Source: Plasmodium coatneyi
Lineage: Eukaryota; Apicomplexa; Aconoidasida; Haemosporida; Plasmodiidae
Direction: 5' to 3'
Assembly: GCF_001680005.1 (NCBI RefSeq)
Contig: NC_033567.1
Location: 2,480,001-2,544,000, forward strand
Length of the DNA stretch: 64,000 bases
Shown: positions 25,498 to 35,705 of the stretch, piece by piece
How positions within the stretch are numbered: position 1 is the stretch's first letter
Layout of the letters: each line of letters begins with the position of its first letter
Translations under genes and position numbers: made by a program
Notes under the pieces: model-generated
Databases searched by the model: none
The model's input: the letters and a program-made list of their open reading frames with translations, nothing else
Told to the model about the DNA's origin: nothing

Positions 25498-26412
25498 CTT
25501 TTTTTTTTTTGCCGGGGGAAATTGTTCTATACGCGTGATGACGATGCTGGTGTGGCGGTGGCCCCGCTTCCTCCCCAGTTAGGTGCTTCCCCCCGTAGGA
25601 ATAAAAATTTACGTGTACACCTGCCGCGAGATTGTGTTGCGGTACCGGGGTTGGATGCATTGGTCTGTTCATGGGCTTCTACATGTGTATAAGTCACTGC
25701 AGTTACGTACGTGCTAGCGTGACTGGTAAGGGTGGGCTGTCCTGGTGTGATGTGACCAACGGGTTCCCCTCCGCATTTGCATAAAATGGAGATGACGTTG
25801 CAGAGGAAGTAGCACTTCGGTGAAGGTATTGTAAAGCTCCGATCAAGCTTCACTTAAACTGTGTCCACCGTCAACGCGAAGAGGCAAGCTCGTTATGGAA
25901 CCTTTGCATTCGTTCGCTTCAACTACATCGGCAAAGGAAGCTTTTAAAGTGTGATGAACCACTGCAAGCCAGTTGTTGGAAGGGAAACGGACTTACATCC
26001 TTGAGGAGAGTACAATCCATATAGCGTTCGCCCACAGGCAGCAGCTTTTTAATACAATAATGCAGGTAACGTTTTTACGGGTAAAAGATCACCACTGTGT
26101 TGTTGCGGGTTGATCCAAAGTAGGCGCGGGGAACAAGTACCTACGCCCGCTACCACGATGGTAACAAATATGAATGGATTGCCATTTTATGCTTAAAATT
26201 GCTTCCTTTTAATATTATTATTTTTTTTTTTTTAAGTTGCGCGGGTGAAGATACCTCTCTTGCGGATCCGTTCCGCTTTCGATCGGCGGGTTGGTTCAAA
26301 AAAAGGGGAAATCAAAAGGGGAAAAAAAAAGGAAAGTGCAAAAAAGAATGATAAAAAAATTTTATAAAAAATAATTTCCAATTTAAATTGTCGTATCAGC
26401 AATAGAGTATAA
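25498..26412. other. Upstream region of the exonuclease gene
   Basis: About 900 bases with no gene seen. T-run near 26221-26233; otherwise of mixed composition. Probably exonuclease promoter and 5' leader, ending where the gene remnant starts. Confidence 0.45.
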
Positions 26413-26796
26413 AATTTCCACTTTGGAAATTATGCCAAGTTGTTTAAGTACCATGATATTTATTTTGCGGAAAGGTTCCTTCATGACTACGTGAACGCAA
26501 AATATTACGACTACTACGACATGTATGTGAAGACGTACACAGAGATGCACACGCACCTACGCCTCAGTCAAGAGAACCACAAAAAGCAGAACGAAATTGT
26601 GGATGAAAGGACGGATATTTCGGAAATAATAAATTCTTTGGACAATACGTACAACATAATGAGGTAACTGGAAAAGGAAACCGGGGGCGACATTTCCCTT
26701 GAGACGCAGCTCAACTATGAAATCACCAATGAAAACTACGAGTCGGACGTGTCCGACTTGATGGGCGGGAGCCACTACTTGAGTAAGAGGACCTAG
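26413..26796 (+). pseudogene. Truncated gene remnant with in-frame stop at island edge
   Basis: The plus frame reads FKYHDIYFAERFLHDYVNAK and on to NTYNIMR, then TAA at 26665-26667, then continues in the same frame LEKETGGDISLETQLNYEIT through SDVSDLMGGSHYLSKRT to TAG. The composition is protein-like on both sides of the stop. There is no plausible ATG start upstream, since a stop lies at 26410. It looks like the 3' end of a coding gene that has lost its front and gained a stop. A spliced alternative (GAG|GTAACT to CGCAG|CTC, about 45 bases) would be too short for a usual intron. No family recognised. Confidence 0.5.
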
Positions 26797-27061
26797 GGGA
26801 AAGCAACGGAGGTAGCCAGTGTTCTTCATTCGAGCGATGCGCGAACGATAGGAGCTTCCACTTGGAGGAGTGGCCTCCCCCTTTTTGTGGCCGAACAGGA
26901 GACACACGTAGTGTCCCACTATACATGTTTATAGAATTAATTTGATGTCTTTTTTTTTTTCTTTTTTTTTTTTTTTTGTGTTTTGTTTTTTACAATTTGT
27001 CATTACGTAACCAAAGGCGGGACTTTTTTTTTTTCACCACTACGGTGTTTTAAACGGACCA

Positions 27062-27675
27062 ATGTGGGGAGCAGCGTGGAGAACAATGGGGAACTTCCTT
27101 TGTTGCAACGAGAAGGAGTGTACCTCCACAACGCAAAAAAGGCACTTGGATGATAAGGGGGGACCCATCATTATATGCGTTGTGGTGGAAGTACACTTCC
27201 CCCCCGCTGCAGCAACGGAAGCACAGTGCAGACTGAGCACAATACGGAAGCCACTGATCCGGAATATATATACTCAATCAAAAGGGAACTGAAAACATTT
27301 AGTGATGATGTATCCCAAACTGGTACCAGTGCTAGTCATCCAGGTGTTCCTGGTGATGAAACCCCAGTAAGGAGGGTGAAGCCCCTGCTGCTTCTGTGGC
27401 AGGGAACCCTAAGGGAATAACTGAAGGTACTCAGTAGAGAAAAGTAACACACACCTGCTAACTATACACCGGACCTACAAACAGAGAGAATACAAGAGGG
27501 AAAATTGCACACCTGCTGAATACATTGGATTTACGAACATAGAATGCAGGAGGGAAAGGATGCTATGGACCAGAACTTACAACAGCCGGATGGTGACTCC
27601 ACTATTCCTATCGTATCTTCCATCGCTGCAGTGGCAGGGGTAGCTTTCATTTCCTTCCTTTTATATAAGGTACAT
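27062..27675 (+). pseudogene. KIR pseudogene fragment (stalk and transmembrane end)
   Basis: Fragments on shifting frames: TEATDPEYIYSIKRELKTFS to HPGVPGDETP, then after a frame change KEGEAPAASVAGNPKGITEG, then two diverged copies of a roughly 54-base unit (CACACCTGCTAACTATAC and CACACCTGCTGAATACATT), and finally DGDSTIPIVSSIAAVAGVAF and LLYK|GTACAT, a typical KIR anchor and donor. The PIR core motifs and a tail exon are absent. It therefore seems a broken 3' part of a KIR ectodomain exon. An imperfect inverted repeat covers about 27093-27222. Confidence 0.6.
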
Positions 27676-27824
27676 ATAACGTTAGATAAGATCCATCACA
27701 ATATTTTAAAGGAAAAAAATATTCATTACTGCGTATGCTAACATGCATTTTGAACAGAAATGAATATTTTCCTTAAATATTGTGATGGATCTTATCTAAC
27801 GTTATATGTACCTTATATAAAAGG
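27657..27824. repeat. Long inverted repeat spanning a KIR exon-intron junction
   Basis: Arm 27657-27728 (CCTTTTATATAAGGTACATA and on) and arm 27759-27824 are reverse complements with very few differences over about 66 bases; the loop is about 30 bases. The left arm contains the end of the KIR pseudogene anchor (LLYK) and its donor; the right arm repeats it backwards. Confidence 0.92.
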
Positions 27825-28019
27825 AAAAGGATGGAAGGGAATAAATATAAATACGGTTCTGTTCCTTCCCATACTGAATATTTCTTCCTTATGGAACTGT
27901 TTGCATAGCCATACAAATCATATTATAGAACATTATAATTATTTATACGCATAAAGAGAAAAATAATTCCTAATGGTTTAATAATAACGTTCTTATGTAG
28001 AAAATGATAGTAGTATGAA

Positions 28020-29186
28020 CCTCTTAACTTAGAATCCATCTTTCCTTCCATACATATATTTTTTTATCATTCCCAATGAAACAATCCACACTTTCTATAA
28101 GGACGGAAAGAACATACATATACAATGCCGTAGGCACTGCACACATTTTATGTATTATTCATGACCATACATTAGAATAAGTGACTTCATAAATGACAAC
28201 GATCCCAATATACACATGAGGTCCATTTACATATATAATAGCATTGTATTCATGGAAAAGGGGAGAATCAGGAATATCAACCTTCACAATACTTTGAATA
28301 GGAATAGGGGGGAAGGTATATTAAGGTGTAAAGTATAATGTGCATTGAGGGAAGGAAGGAGAGATCTTGAATGACATAATGCATATCTTCTATATGAGTT
28401 ATTCATAGAATACTTATCCGGAAAAAAAGGGAAAGAGCAAGGTTATTATGCCTAGGTTATCATAAACAGAAATAAAAAGGTAAAAGGCAGAATATTATGA
28501 TGATATACATGGTATTCTCTCATCTTGGTAATTGAAACACTTACCATTTTCCCTACTACATTCCTGCTCACCCCATATTTCATGAATTCGGACGCTCTCT
28601 TCATTATGTATTGATAAACATACACACATTGCAGAAGGGAGGAGGAATACTCAACATGTATGAATACAGTATATATGTTAGCAATTTTCAAGAATCCTTA
28701 AAACACTAATAAAGCGGAAATCATTAGGGCGTGCCGAAATTTTTTGTTCAGAACGGAAAATGCACTGTTATGGACGAAATACTTGAGTGGGGTAAATGGG
28801 AAATAACATAATACTCTGTACAGTCACATACAATCCAATAATATAATGCATGGATGAAAAATATAAGGGGAATTTGGTTCGTCCACTTCTATTCTGCCTA
28901 CACAGCACAGTTGTTCCTACTTTTTTCATTTAATTACATACATGTAACAATTTGATGCATAAGTATATACCATATATTACTCATTGTTGTTTGGGAAAAA
29001 TTGAGCAATATATGAGCGCACACAAGGGAAAGGGAAGTAAGGAATTTACTATTTGCACATATAATCATGAACAACCAGCAATCATCATCGTGTAGAGAAC
29101 AGGCTACACTTTTCCGGGCATGCGTATTATGTTTAATAAAATACGCTTAAGAGTAAACTTATTGTGCACATTGGTGTAAACTCAAA
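28020..29186. promoter_or_regulatory. KIR upstream module, copy 1
   Basis: No gene seen. Landmarks shared with other KIR upstream regions: GAAAGAACATACATATACAA at about 28105, TATGATGATATACATGGTAT at about 28495, ACACTAATAAAGCGGAAATC at about 28703, and ATTCTGCC...TTTAATTACATACA near 28890-28950. Homologous blocks lie at 38790-39210, 54200-54700, 57490-58240 and 49950-50490. It precedes the KIR gene at 29187. Confidence 0.55.
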
Positions 29187-31587
29187 ATGGTAACACTAGA
29201 ACAGGTTACTTCTCATTTAGAATACACGAATATTATGAATATAACACAATTTATACATAGTGCAATATAATAAAAATAACATATGTGGTCCCATATAGAA
29301 AAATATATATACTCATATTTTACGTCAATTATATTTTTAGGACGGGACTTCAGTTGCATTACCCTCAGAGGACATATATGCACTGTTCGATGGAGGCTTA
29401 AAGTGTAATACAGAGGAGCCGGATGAATGCTGCGAGCATAGTGGGAATAATGTCAGGACATTGTTGCAAGTGTGGCTAAGGGGTGCTTTAAATCTAGCCA
29501 GTGAAATTGAGCAGACTTATTGTTATGCTTGTGCAATGGAACAAGGGGAGCCTAATGGTGACTGGTGTCATCTCTTTTATTATTGGTTAGGTACAAAAAT
29601 AAAGGGTATTTTGAATAATCGGGACTTTGCGGACATTATGAGGAGAATTTACAGTAAACTGCCGGGGGACCAGTGCAGGAGCTACTTCAATAATTTATAC
29701 GACGACGTTGGCCAACACGTTTTCGAAAATAGTAAAGAACTATTCGATAATGATTATGACTACAGGGCTCTGCAACCGCAACTGGGCGGTTATACATATC
29801 CCCGGTGTCTAAGGTATAATGGAAACTTGGGAAGAGTAAGAGATGCATATTCGCAGTTATGTAATATTTGTGGGGAGGGTGATGGTGATAAGTATTGTAA
29901 GAAATTTAAAGTGGATCACTGGGGTGGTAAGCAGTGGAAACAGCAGAAACTACCAGAATTAACGTGCAGTAATGAAGGGGAACCAAAGCAAGACGAGGAA
30001 GATGAGGAGGAACTTCTTGAGAGTGGGAGTAGACCTCAAGAACTGGGACTTAAACCTCCAGCTATAGTAGGAGTAATACAATTCATTTCTCCATTGAAAA
30101 AATGTATATATAAAGTAATATATGTACATATATAATGTTCCACATGTATCATATAGTAGGAGGAATGTGTGGATATACACATATGTATTTTACTAATTGT
30201 ATACTTTCAGGGCACAATGTCGATTAATTTACCCTCAAGTAATGAATACCAAAATTTCGAACTTAGCTGGGAACCACACAGTAAGAATGGGACAGTCAGC
30301 ACAATAAAGGGTGCCCTGCAGAGTGCATTACGGGGCAAGCTGAATAATTATAATTGTATAAATAAAATTGCAGGTGTCTGGTATTATATCACGGATGTAA
30401 TGTACAAAAAGAGTTCATCCTATGATAAACGTTGTGATTTCTTCTATTATTGGCTAGGATCTACCGTGTTGGACAATTTAAAGGAAGGTTCTTCATTTCA
30501 GAATGCGATGTATGAAATCTACACAAAATTACAAGAATCATCAGGTAGAAATGAATGTCCAACTATAACCACTACTGTAGATGGCGTAACATTCGTACAA
30601 AGGAAAAGGATGTTCGATTATTGGCATGACCATAGTACTATACGAACACTTGTACAGAAGAGTGGGTCCAGTTGTGATCAGCAATACGGAAGTTACCTGG
30701 GGCACATTCATGCAGCATATGCAGCTGTGGAAAAAGGCTATGAAGGGGGCTCCGATGAATACTGGTACAAATTCTGGAGCAAGAATAAGAATGCTATTAG
30801 TGAGGAATTATCAAATTTAACATGCAATAGGGATTCCGGTTCTACTGGAACCTGGAGCCCAGGTTCTTCGGGTACCGGTTCCACGGGAACTTGCAATCAA
30901 AATTGTGACACTGTCTCTGGTGGAGAAGGAAAAGGAGGGAGTGACGGTGGTGGTAGTCATAGAAAAGAAGGCGAAGAAGCACAAATTGCTAGCAGCATCA
31001 TTCCTGGTGCTCTGTCAGGTGCATTAGCTGCAGTAGGATTACCAACAATCACGTTCTTTCTATATAAAGTAAGCACATAATTACCATTACAAATACAATT
31101 GTAATGGACAATTGTAATTTAAAATAATTATGACCACTATACATAGAAGTGTAAATAATAGCATTTACTAGCATTTTATTCATATTTCCTTTTTAAAATA
31201 CAAGAAATACACATAAATAAACTGTACACTACATATATAATACAAAATTCCCACCATCCCCCTTTTTTTTTTCTCTTTTTTTAGTATACCAATTTATTTT
31301 CTGGAATACGTAACACTTTTGGAGGAAGCACCACCGCTAAAAGAAGAAAAAGATCCATCGGACGGGATCTAAACGCCTTCTCAGAAGGTTATTCTACGGA
31401 CAATTCTTCTACAGAATATGATTCCACAACAATAGGTTCGTCATCCAATTTAACAGCAGCATATTCGACAGATGTGGATAATTCTACCATATATGACGGA
31501 CGACGATATCCACCACGTAGCGGAAGAACAGGAACGAATAATAATAGGAACAAACAAAGAACAAATATCAATTACGGTCGTATATAA
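29187..31587 (+). CDS. Two-domain KIR protein with a CD99-identical stretch
   Basis: Model: 29187-29204 (MVTLEQ), 29341-30114, 30211-31068, 31285-31587, phase 0; about 650 residues. Domain 1 opens DGTSVALPSEDIYALF and has CHLFYYWLGTKI, an acidic DEEDEEELLESG linker, then a weak hydrophobic stretch PPAIVGVIQFISPLKKCIYK that looks like a decayed anchor. Domain 2 opens GTMSINLPSSNEYQNF and has CDFFYYWLGSTVL and FDYWHDHSTIRTLVQKSG, then a Gly/Ser/Thr linker. The linker runs into a stretch (30913-30981) that matches host CD99 as I recall it, directly before the anchor IIPGALSGALAAVGLPTITF. The tail begins YTNLFSGIRN, holds DNSTIYDGR and ends NINYGRI. In P. knowlesi, KIR proteins with CD99-like segments are established; immune interference is the proposed role. 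Exon 1 and the end of domain 1 are the least certain boundaries. Confidence 0.88.
30913..30981 (+). other. CD99-like segment in KIR stalk
   Basis: Twenty-three codons, from Val through Glu-Glu-Ala, including SGGEGKGGSDGGGSHRKEGE. From memory this is the same residue order as the juxtamembrane extracellular part of human CD99, including the position just outside the membrane anchor. The match has not been computed here. Confidence 0.88.
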
Positions 31588-32577
31588 CATTGGAATGTAA
31601 TGTCCTCCCCAAAGAGGCATAAATATCGGCACACTTCATACAATTTAGAAACAGGTTGATATTTCTTCCCGTTTTTCCTTCCTTTCTTTATTTTTCGCTC
31701 TCCTCTGTTCGAAAGTGTTTACATATTCATGTGTAATTAACATAAGTGGAAGAAAAAAAAAAAAAATTTTTTCCCCATTTTAGTTTGATTTGTTTGGTAA
31801 GTTTCTTCTTTATTGATGAATTAAAAAAAATGCTTATTCATTAAAATTTTTTTCCTTCATCAAATTTTTTTATTTTAATAATTTCTCTTTTTTCTTTGTT
31901 TAAATATATAAATACTTTTTTGAAAAGGTCGGAACCTTTTTTCCTTTTTTTTTTTTTTTTTTTTTGGTATTGTATGGAAATGTTGATGTTTATGTGTAAT
32001 AAATATAAGTTCAAAAGAAGAGAAAAAAAAATTTTCCCTACTTTATTTTGATTTGTTTTATAAATTTTTTTTTAATGAAGATCCAATATGTTAAATTTTT
32101 TTTGTTATAGTTTTTTATTTTCATAATTTTTTTTGTTTTAATAATTTTCTACTTCCTAATTCCAATTATTGAAATTTGGAAAGTGTGTTTCAAATTGTGC
32201 GCGAGGGTTCGCGAAGGTTCTCGCAGAGGAGGTTCCCGCAACGATACTCGCGCTCCTCCTTTTATATGCTATACACATCTTTTAGATGCACAGTTCATAT
32301 ATAAAGTGCAAAATTACACAATGTGTCTTCACAGAAGAGAAAGGGGGAAAGTTGCCTCCTTTCCCTTCTTTTTTACCTTGATTATTTAAGTATAATATTA
32401 GTCAAAAAAAAATTGTCCAAAAAAAAAAGGAGGGTTTAGAAAAAAAGAAAGAAAAAAAAAAAAGAAGGGGAAAAAAATGTCATGTTGTTTCATACACTTT
32501 ATGAATTATGCAGTTCTTTATGTTCCTTTGGAGAGGGACACTAATTCAACGCTGCATGCAATGTTACATGTGATATC
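31588..32577. other. Tail-to-tail intergenic region, KIR 3' flanks
   Basis: No gene seen. The GTGTAAT(T/A)AA(C/T)ATAAGT plus TTTGATTTGTTT block appears twice (about 31725-31800 and 31975-32060). A second conserved piece at 32265-32370 (ACACATCTTTTAGATGCACA, AAGTGCAAAATTACACAAT) is closely matched at 47480-47565 downstream of another KIR gene. Poly-T and poly-A runs separate them. Confidence 0.55.
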
Positions 32578-33978
32578 CTACATATTCTGATAGCCTACCA
32601 TCCCGCGACCCGGTGTATTATTATTTCTTCTTCCCCCGGTAGACTGTCCTGTGGTAGACGGTCTTGTGTATGGAGCTGCAGAGGAACGTACTGTTCTAGC
32701 TCTTGTAGAATTTTCTGTTGGACCTACTGTAGATGTTTCTATGGAATATTCTGTTAAGGTGTCTTCCGTGGACGCATCAAAGTTCTGTCCAGCTGATCTT
32801 CTTTTTCTATTACTTCTTCTGCTACTTCCAGAAGTGTGGTTACCAAACCAAGAAGACCATGGTTTATACTGAAGGGAAGGAAGGTGGGTTGTTAGGGGTG
32901 GAAGAATGATGGTTGTTAGGGGTGTTAGAATGGAAGTTTGTTAGGGGTGGTAGGGTGGAAGGTTGTTAGGGTGGGTGCTAGGTGGTTTGTTAGGTGGTAG
33001 GTCGGTTGTTAGGGGGTTTCGTGGAAGGAATATTGTTAGGTGGGTGGGAGGAAGGGTTGTTAAAGGGAGTGCTATCGCTTACTTATCATATTTATTATTT
33101 ATAGAACTAAATATTGGTAAATAATACTCTATCTAAACTTTCATTAAAAAATATACCTTATATAATAGATATGAAAAGGCCGTCGCTGCTAATGTACCGA
33201 AAATGGAAGTGATGGAAGATGTGGTGGTGGCTTTAGTTAAGGCTTCCTGTGCTGCTAGTAGGTTTGATTCGAGGGAGGTCCGTAATTCTTTTTTCTCGGA
33301 GGAACATGTGTTAGCTTCCCCTTCTTTATCGCTCAGTTCAGTTACTTTTTTACAGTACAATTCGAGCAATTCTACCATATCACAATATAAAATGTAACTA
33401 TTACTGAAGTTGTTACAATATGCATCATTGACACGTTCGTTCCTTCTGCAATCTGTACGCACAGCCTCACATGCTGAAGCAATACCATTTAGGTAACCCG
33501 ACCATTTTTTGTCACAATTGGGTGCACCTCCCTGTAGCTGCACTTTTGCGGTCCCATAATCATGGTAATGTTCGAAAACTATTTTCCTCTCTTCGAAAAG
33601 TTTTTTGCCAATAGTACTGGTGCAAATAACCCTATATCCTCCTTGCTCAGGCGCACTACTCATATTTCCGCAAAGCATAGTCATGAGGGGCGTGAATGTG
33701 CTGTCCTTTGGCTCTTTCCCCAAGTTGTCCCATAATTGATCTCCTATCCAATAATATAAGAAATTCCAGCGATCGTTGTAAAAGGGAGTATCCTCCGGTT
33801 TCATTTTGAATGCCGCATACGAGGCCCTTAAAATTTTATTCTGAAAGTCCCCTTCACTAGGGAAAGCACTTAGACTATCCTTTATATTTTTTGTGCATTC
33901 ATTATTACAATTCTCTCCACTCCCTTTGAATTTGTTGTAAAATTGTTTCCTCGAAGGTAATTCATACAAATTCAGTCC
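32578..33978 (-). CDS. KIR protein, single ectodomain, KPWSSWFG-type tail
   Basis: Minus-strand model: 33157-33978 and 32578-32868, phase 0; exon 1 not located. Exon 2 opens GLNLYELPSRKQFYNKFKGS and has WNFLYYWIGDQLWDNL with Trp in place of the usual Cys, FEHYHDYGTAKVQLQGGAP, a Glu/Leu/Lys-rich stalk, and TTSSITSIFGTLAATAFSYL then LLYK as anchor. That stretch is almost identical to the single-domain genes at 1-758 and 2544-4426. The tail begins YKPWSSWFGNHTSGSS and ends GMVGYQNM. The intron (32869-33156) is C-rich repeat in the sense direction. With the plus gene at 35706 it forms a head-to-head pair like the one at the window start. Confidence 0.88.
32869..33156 (-). repeat. C-rich repeat intron of KIR gene
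   Basis: Sense-strand CCCTAACAACC / CCACCTAACAA units, here seen as GGTTGTTAGGGGTGG on the plus strand at about 32885-33060. Same unit and same orientation relative to transcription as in the KIR intron at 3478-4159, but fewer and more decayed copies. Confidence 0.75.
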
Positions 33979-35705
33979 CTACAAGTTTAATGAACAGAAT
34001 ATGTGCATTCTTATACTTTTATTATTCTACTTCACACCACATCACATCATGTATATATATGAAGTATTATGTATGGACGCATTATTCAAATGCCGTTTGA
34101 ACGAGACATAGTCTGTATTACTTCTACCATTTTTTTATATACACATTCCTTTGCATATATTATACTTTAAAAAATGCTGTTGTTCATATATATTAATACG
34201 GAATATTTATATGAAAATTTTGCATGTTTTATGAATTTTAATATAGAATTTTTGTTTTCATAAGAGTACAGGTTGTTTTATTTCGAAGCAAAAGGAGCAC
34301 ACTATACGTACATTAGAATCATTATATATGGTTAACCCAATAAAAAGTAAGAATAAATGTGATAAAGGAAGTCGAATAATAAACAATACACAAGAGAAGG
34401 AAAGAAAGTGAAACTACTGCGTTTCCCTTACTCCTCTCCTCTGACTCTTTTAAATCATTTTAACCCTCTTTTAAACTTCTAAACCATTTTAACACTTCTT
34501 GAACCCTAAACCCTTCATTCTACTACCCCCAACCGTTCATTCCTGAACCATTTCAAACCATTCCAAAACTTGTTTAACTTAAACAAAGCAAAAAAAAAAA
34601 TAAAAAAGGGGGATACATTAATATATGCAATATATAGTGTGGACATATTTTTTAAAGGAGGAGGGAAACAGATAAGTCAGATGTGTAATGTGTTGCACAT
34701 TAATATAAATGATCTATTTGCAGTATACTTATCGAAAAGAAGTAAAGTAAATATAAAAAAAAGGTAAAATTATGGGGGAGACTACACTTTAATAAATATA
34801 TGCAAAAATATAATGAAGAATGGAAGGGGGGGAGGATGAGTAACAGGGAAGAAGAGTCGAATAATGTGCAATGTGCACATATTTCAGAAGGGGAAGAGGT
34901 GTAGAATGTACTTTCCCTGCTCCATACACATGAACTGTATACAATATATATCTACCTTAAAGGAAAAAATTTCTCCTTAATAATTCCCTTAATAATTCTT
35001 AATGATTTTTTACTTAATAATAGAGGGAAACAGGAACTTACAATATATTACATGATGAAATTTTTTTTTTTCTCACTTTTAAAAGGTCGAGGGAGGAGGA
35101 GTCCAGGGAGTTCCATTCTTATATATAGTTAATAACCAAATAGGGTGAATAATATTGCAATATTCAGGACGATTATGAATAATCATGTACAATACAATAG
35201 AGTAGTACAGTGAGTATATAAATAAAAGGAACGTTGTGTGTAAAAAAAAAAAAAAAAGGAGGTGTATCTTTCATCCACCCATCTCTTCTCTTCTTTTTTT
35301 ATCTTTTTTTTTTTTTTTTTGACTTGTTATTTTGTTATTTCAATATATAGTTGTTTATACTTCTATGCATTAACTACATATATATACATGTACTGATTTG
35401 ACCTATACGTATACGTACATGTATGTATGTATAGTGTGCTATCACTACTATCATTATTATTCGAAAAAAATTAGAAGTGTAATATGTGTGTAGTATGGTT
35501 TTTCACAGAGTAAAAATTCCACACTTCCATCCCTACACTTCACACTTACAATCCAATCATCATAAAGCAAACGAAATTTTACATACACTTCCTCTTTGTA
35601 CAAAGTGCATACTTGTGTGAACAACACAACCCTTCTTTTTAATAGAAGAAGTTTATATTATACATATACATATAGAAGAAATATACACATCTGCACATCT
35701 AAACT
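33979..35705. other. Head-to-head intergenic region between two KIR genes
   Basis: No gene seen. Contains a telomere-like C-strand patch (about 34440-34570), T-runs at 35060 and 35310-35330, and the TCATTATTATTCGAAAAAAA block at about 35450, all paralogous to 759-2543. Presumed bidirectional promoter region. Confidence 0.55.

Noticed and set aside
27062..27675. SICAvar exon
   Set aside because: SICAvar genes are the other large P. knowlesi family, but their Cys-rich domains are absent here and the hydrophobic end with LLYK|GT is KIR-like.
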